64,000 nt of DNA from positions 17,346,501 through 17,410,500 of the forward strand of contig JAUIMM010000113.1 of the NCBI GenBank assembly GCA_031769625.1, in the 5' to 3' direction. Below are positions 58,180 through 64,000 of the stretch, piece by piece (position 1 is the first letter of the stretch; every line of letters starts with the position of its first letter). Position numbers and translations under genes: made by a program. The notes under the pieces are model-generated. The model ran no database searches and was not told the origin of the DNA. It worked only from the letters and a program-made list of their open reading frames with translations. This DNA is from Taudactylus pleione (taxonomy: Eukaryota; Chordata; Amphibia; Anura; Myobatrachidae).

Positions 58180-58508
58180 AACCCCACATACCTGTCCCAC
58201 ATCATTTACACCTCCACATACTGTACCCGTCATACTGTACATCATTTATACCTCCACATACCTGTCCCACATCATTTATATCTCCACATACCTGTCCCAC
58301 ATCATTTGCACCTCTACATACCTGTCCCACATCATTTGCACCCCCACATACCAGTCCCACATCATTTGCACCTCTACATACCTGTCCCACATCATTTGCA
58401 CCTCCACATACCTGTCCCACATCATTTATACCTCCACATACCTGTCCCACATCATTTGCACCCCCACATACCTGTTCCACATAATTTACACCTCCTCATA
58501 CCTGTCCC
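58180..58508. repeat. 30-bp minisatellite, left block
   Basis: Eleven units of CCTGTCCCACATCATTTRCA plus CCTCCACATA. The open frames on both strands are repeat translations. Confidence 0.95.
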
Positions 58509-59309
58509 CAGGGGTGGATTGGCCGTTATTGTCTGCAGGAAAAATCCCGGTGGGCCAATTGCTTGTGGGGCCGCTTTCAAATGAGGTCCCACCCTCCAAT
58601 TTGCGTCACCCAGCCCGCCGACTCCTCAAAACACAGTGACACAGACAGCCTGGCCCTGGCTGACTGTCAGTATTTCCCCATGGCTGAGAATAGAGGTCAG
58701 CCTATTAAAGCCCCACCCAGCCAATGGTCATTGAGGGGATTGAAAGTGCGCAGGGCCATGGGTGATGGCGAAGGCTGGCATGGCGACATGGGGTAAGTTG
58801 CAGGGCTGGGGGCTAGGCAGTCTGTCAGCCCTCAGCCTGATCATCTCCTCTCCATTCTCCCCTCCCCAGGCTGTGAAGTTTAATTTAATTTCACAGCCTG
58901 CAGCCAGGCAGGCTCTAAGTTTGAAGTAAACAGCCTGGAGAGGGGAGAGTGGAGAGGAGATAATTGGGCTGGCTGCAGTCAGTGATGCTTGGTGGTAGCA
59001 GTGGAAGTTAGGCTAGCCACCAGAGGTCATGGGTTTTATTTAAAATCCTGAATAGATGACCCCTGGCTGGAGAAGGACAATGGCAATAGTCATTGCCAAT
59101 AGGGCTGGGCAGGCTGCTGGGAGGACTGGGAGACCATGCGTTGCATGAATGCTTTCAGGTGACATGACAGGTTGGGCTGGGCTGATCGTAGTTAGATGGA
59201 GTCTGGACAGAGCTCTAAATATCTCTCAGTCTCATCTGTATCAGGCAGGCTGTGCTGTGAAGAGCTGTGCAGTGAAGGGGGCCACTTTCAATTCCCAATC
59301 GTCCCACTG
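58509..59309. mobile_element. hAT-like insertion splitting the minisatellite
   Basis: CCTGTCCC is present on both sides (58501-58508 and 59310-59317). The unit starts CAGGGGTGGATTGGCC and ends with the complement of CAGTGGGACGATTGG, imperfect inverted ends of a CAGGG-type hAT. Inside, a palindrome AGGCTGTGAAGTTTAA...TTTCACAGCCT lies near 58868-58902. Noncoding, 801 bp. Confidence 0.72.
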
Positions 59310-59830
59310 CCTGTCCCACATCATTTACACCTCCACATACAGTACCTGTCCCACATAATTTACACCTCCACATACCTGTCCCACATAATTTACACCTCCA
59401 CACACCTGTCCCACACAATTTACACCTCCACACTTCTGTCCCACACAATTTACACCTCCACATACCTGTCCCACACAATTTACACCTCCACATACCTGTC
59501 CCACATAATTTACACCTCCACATACCTGTCCCACATCATTTACACCACCACATACCTGTCCCACATCATTTACACCTCCACTTACCTGTCCCACATCATT
59601 TACACCTCCACATACCTGTCCCACATAATTTACACCTCCACATACCTGTCCCACATCATTTACACCTCCACATAAAGTACCTGTCCCACATCATTTACAC
59701 ATCCACATACCTGTCCCACATCATTTACATCCCCACATACAGTACCTGTCCCACATCATTTACACCTCCACTAACTGTCCCACTTAAAGTTCACCTCCAC
59801 ATACCTGTCCCACATCATTTCCCCCTTTGT
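59310..59830. repeat. 30-bp minisatellite, right block
   Basis: About seventeen units of the same sequence as 58180-58508, with variants (ACACAATT for ACATCATT). The two blocks were one array before the insertion. Confidence 0.95.
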
Positions 59831-59950
59831 TGAGCTTTTATAGAAATTCACCTGAAAACTGACATGTCTTTATTGCCCAAATTATTCTATTGAACCTCTC
59901 CAATAGTGTGATTTTTCACTGGGAGGGGTGTACTAGAGGTTCTGCACCAT

Positions 59951-60560
59951 GGGCCTGATTCAGACCCACTCGCAAGTGGCTGTCCGCTCGCAAGTGGGTC
60001 GATGTTATGGACTGAGCATGCGCACGACGGAGGGAGCTCCGTCGTGCGCATGCGCCAGACGCGACGAGCGAAGGAAAGTCCTTCGCTCGTTGTGTCCGAT
60101 CAAAGGGGGTGTGCTGTCAATGTTGATTGACAGCACGCCCCCTTTGGTGGGCGTGCCGGGGGCATGCCTCCCTGACGGGGGCGTTCCCACGGGAACGCCT
60201 CCCGTCAGAAGCCGGCCCACTGACATCACTAGTGATGTCAGTGGGAGTGATTTTGGCTCTGATAGAGCCAATAGCACTCCAGGGCTTGCGGCAGACGAGA
60301 CCCTACCAGCTATAGCTGTGGGTGGTCACCCACACCTATGCGAGCGGCCACAACCTCAACCTCAACCGCAGGCTCCGGCTTGCAGTTTCGATGGTCGCGA
60401 TGGTCAAGACCATCGCGGCCATCAAACTGCACGCTCGTATAGGCTGTGGGTGGTGACCCACAGCTATATGAGCGTCCAGGAGGACGCTCCATTTTTATGG
60501 AGGGTGGCCCTCATTCAGAGCGTTTGCTCTGCTCAGAGCGTACGGCTCTGAATGAGGGCC
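59951..60560. mobile_element. Hairpin-chain repeat, copy 4 (most complete)
   Basis: It begins GGGCCTGATTCAGA at 59951 and ends CTGAATGAGGGCC at 60560. In order, the stems include GACCCACT/AGTGGGTC (59963-60001), GCGCACGACGGA/TCCGTCGTGCGC (60021-60053), AGCGAAGGA/TCCTTCGCT (60068-60087), GTGCTGTCAAT-gttg-ATTGACAGCAC (60111-60136), GCGTTCCCAC/GGGAACGC, CTGACATCACTAGTGATGTCAG on two sides of its centre (60221-60242), GAGTG/CACTC with GGCTCT/AGAGCC (60245-60279), CGATGGTCGCGATGGTC with its complement, and CTGTGGGTGGTGACCCACAG. It is almost continuous hairpins and has no gene. Confidence 0.88.
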
Positions 60561-60597
60561 TTTGTCTACTGCACTAAGCTTCCACTACACCTATCTC

Positions 60598-60803
60598 CTA
60601 AACCTCAACCGCAGGCTCCGGCTCGCAAATTCGATGGTCGCGATGGTCTCGACCATCGCGACCATCACAATGCACGCTCGTATAGCCTGTGGGTGGTGAC
60701 CCACAGCTATACGAGCGTCCAGGAGGACGCTCCATGAAAATGGAGCCCGGCCCTCATTCAGAGCGTGCGCTCTGCTCAGAGCGTACGGCTCTGAATGAGG
60801 GCC
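60598..60803. mobile_element. Hairpin-chain repeat, partial tandem copy
   Basis: Repeats the right half of the neighbouring copy (60351-60560), starting at AACCTCAACCGCAGGCTCCG. Differences include CCATTTTTATGG against CCATGAAAATGG, which change the loop but keep the stem. Confidence 0.88.
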
Positions 60804-61804
60804 CATGTCCCCTCTTTTTTACCTTAAAATAAAGATTTTCCATACCTTTTTTCTTGCTCAGGGAGGTGTATACAAAATAAATTCCTCTGAAAAATCAATG
60901 AGATCTTGGAATTGGATTGCAATTGTAATTTGCAGTGCAAGTTTACTGTGAGAACGGCTCACAGGCTCTAATTCACATCTAATTGGATTGACATATACAG
61001 ATATTTTTTTAGTGACATAGTAAAACAAATATATATTTTTTTATTTAAAATTATTAACCAATGGAAAAATAAAATTAAATAAATAACTCTGTTTTATAAT
61101 TCTTACTATAGTTATGTTGTGTAACCCAGAATAGTTACATTGAAAATAAACTGATGATGCAGTTATAGCAACTACAAGCAAAGTTAGATCGTTTTTTTTA
61201 TTTTTTCTCTTACTTTATATTGGTATTTTATTATTATCATATTTAATTTACTGTTAGATCTACTGTAGGTCAAACTTTTTTCATCAGAGTTGGCAGGCAG
61301 GTGATCCGTCTTCCTTGCAGGTCCATTGGATACTCACTACTCAATGAAGTAGAAAAATGTATTGGTTTGGCCATGTCATTGGATCCTTCAGCATGTGGCT
61401 GCCTTACTGTATACTTTAGAGCCAACGTATATGAAAATTGAAATCTTGGTTGGCATTAATGCTTAATTACAGATGTGGATTGGTAGCAGGTTAACTTGAA
61501 CTTTTACTGATTTCTTTATATTTAGTGGGATTATGAGTATATTGGTTCCCAGGATTACTCATACATGGTAGAGTATGAAAAACTTGAAATTAACTTTTAT
61601 TTTGCAAGCAGAATTGAATACAGCATGATGCATTTCAATGTTCAATGCGTGAAGGGAGGAATAGGTCACAATGTCCACAAACTGATGTAAAAGTCCTTAA
61701 GCAAAACAAGGTCCTAGATGAATAACATACAGTAGCTCAATTTCCCAAATAATCCAGTGCAATGGGTTCCACAGCAAATCCCTGGCAAAGCTTTTCCTCT
61801 TTAA
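60804..61804. other. AT-rich unassigned DNA
   Basis: No gene recognised. Confidence 0.3.
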
Positions 61805-62310
61805 GGCCCCCACGCACGGTCCGATTTTTTAAACGTTATGGCCGTTTTCGACCGATTGGAACAACATATAGTTTAAATAGTGCCGTGTGTGGGCATGATA
61901 ACATAGCCGATGCGCACTCCCGCTGTCGTTCATCATGGTCGCTGATCTCTTGAACATGCAGAAAGATCGAGACCTGTCTTTCAAACTTTGGCACACATTG
62001 TTCCATGTGTATGCACGATGTACGACATCATGGACGATGAACGATTTGTCGTCGCTTTTCCTGCCCACTCTCCTCCACCATTTTAAGCCAGCCGAAGGGG
62101 AGACAGAAGATGCATTGTGAGGTTGTTTGCTGCCAAACAATATATCGTTAATGATTTGCAGTTGTTAATGACCCATCTATATTGATTGATCGTTTGTACA
62201 ATCATTCCATGTGTATGCACAATATTGTTTGTCCAGGAGTGTTCAGGAGTTTGATAACAAGATCGGATCGTTACTTACATTGTTCTGTGTGTACAGTGAT
62301 TCTCCCTTGA
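61805..62310. mobile_element. Probable old foldback MITE
   Basis: GGCCCCCACGCACGGTCCGA at the left is weakly mirrored by GATCGGATCG...TGTGTGTAC at the right. CGATTTGTCG, CGATCTT and ATCGTT words recur between, in the style of the MITE at 50397. Confidence 0.45.
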
Positions 62311-62644
62311 AAACTGAACTGGTGATTCTTATACCACCAAAATAGCCTTAGGCTGTAGGGTTGTGTTTTGCTTTCTTTTGTGTCCTTAATGCATAGGAAT
62401 ACAATACACATTTTCTAATTAAGGTAATTAAATCCAGCACATTTAAGTCACCCTCTTTGGCTATATTTGGAACAGAGGGGGACACTACACCCAGATCTTG
62501 TGGTTTAGATAAACAAAGATAGTTTCTGTTAAACAATAGTCTTGTCTACAGTACATGCCCTAGTTATCATACGCAATGAGTTTTATCACTCATTACGAAT
62601 GATAAACTCATTGATATATGAGGCCCTCAGTTTGAAAAATTATA

Positions 62645-62935
62645 TTTTTCACACTGAGGAGACATTTGGTTGGTACTTTAATTCCATCCACTTTATCTCT
62701 CTCCAAGGCTCAATACATCTACCCCAATGTGTGCTACAGCAGGCAGTCTAGAAGAACATAGGGATAAAAAGTACATATTCAATAGGTTTCTTCACAGGGA
62801 TATTTATCAAACCTTGGAGAGAGATAAAGTGGAGAGCAATAAAGTACTAACCAATCAGCACCTAACTATCAGTTTTCAAATGCAGCCTGTAAAATGACAG
62901 TTAGAATCTGATTGAAGATGTAGTTTAAAAGTTTA
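62645..62935. mobile_element. Two half-copies of a foldback MITE
   Basis: TTGGTTGGTACTTTAATTCC ... TTTATCTCTCTCCAAGG (62669-62707) is the inverse of CCTTGGAGAGAGATAAAG ... GTACTAACCAATCAG (62813-62861). The right half lies first and the left half second, so these are two truncated copies or a rearranged one. Confidence 0.65.
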
Positions 62936-64000
62936 AGAACAACTGAAGTGATTTCTATGACAAACTATTCCTATAGGTTGCATCAGGTTCTAAGCAAATT
63001 ACATTATGATGAAATACAAGGTTAAGGCCAAAGTGACATTAAACTCAAGTCATTCTGCATAGTGGAAGATCCCTAAATTACCAGGCAAAGTAGGAAATAC
63101 TGTAAACATTTTTCTATCCCTTTAACTTTACTTGAATAGCTATCACTGGGAATAACCTTGTGGAGTTATGACTCGGAGTATCCCATCCAAAGAAACACGT
63201 CTTCTGAAATGGATTAAACATATTAAAAGAAACAACATGTGTGGTAATAGGGTCAAAAGTATTTAATGAAGTTAAGAATGGATTGACAGGGCCATGATAG
63301 GGTAAATATACTTTATTTAAAATAAAAATGTCAGTACACTGTAATACTGATTTTTTAAACAGAAAGAGCAGCAGCAGTTTTATTTTGTTTGCAGTATTGG
63401 GAGTGTCTAAAAGGGCCTATCCAATAGGTGACCTGAAAAACTTAATGTCTAGCGTTCAGTCCTTCAGGTCGCCAGGTGTGGTGCCCGCACTGAACGGCAT
63501 TCACTGAATGTCATTCAGTGCAGGATCCCAACCTCGGAACATGGGGAACCCGATGATCATCATCAGGTTGACAAGCATGTTCCAAAGATAGTCGGGGTCA
63601 GCAAGAACCCACTGTGCACGCGCATCGCTAGTCCTTACCAACTATCCATTACACAACTTTGTGAACAAAAGGCATGTAATGGATAGGCCCCTTTAGACCT
63701 ACTGGATGAATCTTATCAAACATAGTCTGTAGCTGAAATCATTGATAACTCACAAGTTGCACTGGAGTTCGAGGACATTAAAGACCAGTCCCTCCAAACA
63801 GACATACATTTGTCTTTTAGGTGGCTATGTTGGCCACAATTCATGTTAACATGCCCAAAACATGCCCTTACTATACTTTGGGCACATCTGCATGCCCCTT
63901 CAACCTCCAACCTTGGTATAGTTAGTTGCATGTGGAAGTTGACTGAAAGAAACGGTGAAAGAAAAAGTGTGCATTGCGAAAAGACACGTATAGTGTGCAC
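62936..64000. other. Unassigned DNA to the window end
   Basis: No gene recognised. A short pair CATTCACTGAATG lies near 63490-63502. Confidence 0.3.

Noticed and set aside
59196..59675. Long open frames on both strands in the 30-bp minisatellite
   Set aside because: A 30-bp period keeps a frame open if one unit is open. The peptides are pure repeats and appear on both strands.

Overview
The window looks like repeat-saturated intergenic DNA from a large vertebrate genome, most likely an amphibian (frog). This is inferred from the mix of elements: a BED-finger hAT transposon, a chromodomain Ty3/gypsy element, a tyrosine-recombinase (DIRS/Ngaro-like) retrotransposon, a Penelope-like element with a GIY-YIG domain, Helitrons, an L2-type LINE, a tRNA-like SINE and many foldback MITEs. 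I found no host exon, tRNA, rRNA, CRISPR array or prokaryotic operon. The only long intact reading frame belongs to a transposon.

Layout, left to right. 1-3646: a hairpin-rich repeat cut by the window edge, two minisatellites, a foldback MITE and AT-rich DNA. 3655-9248: a complete hAT transposon with matching 8-bp target-site duplications, a TATA promoter, eight tandem 160-bp units in the leader and an uninterrupted 1038-codon transposase. A 256-bp palindromic relative sits 10 bp beyond it. 9524-14673: microsatellites, a minisatellite, a second hairpin-chain copy, a truncated Helitron and a CCTAACCC-rich repeat. 14845-20913: a minus-strand Ty3/gypsy chromovirus with two LTRs and a 5-bp duplication, but broken gag and pol. 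22015-25665: several MITEs, a third hairpin-chain copy, a SINE relic and a GATA microsatellite. 26330-32749: a minus-strand tyrosine-recombinase retrotransposon with split direct repeats and decayed RT, recombinase and SGNH-hydrolase pieces. 34187-37461: a 3.3-kb non-autonomous hAT relative that is mostly one giant palindrome. 37470-46636: mainly unassigned AT-rich DNA with minisatellites. 46637-49606: a Penelope-like element whose reverse transcriptase/GIY-YIG pseudogene lies between inverted arms of about 735 bp. 49711-64000: MITEs, a complete non-autonomous Helitron, an L2 fragment, a 30-bp minisatellite split by a hAT-like insertion, and the hairpin-chain family again, with a partial tandem copy.

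Nothing forms a host pathway; the units act as parasites of one another. The intact hAT could supply transposase to the palindromic and short copies with the same ends (9267, 25474, 34187). The most unusual features are the hairpin-chain family, whose stems show paired base changes between copies, and the giant palindrome that itself contains smaller palindromes.
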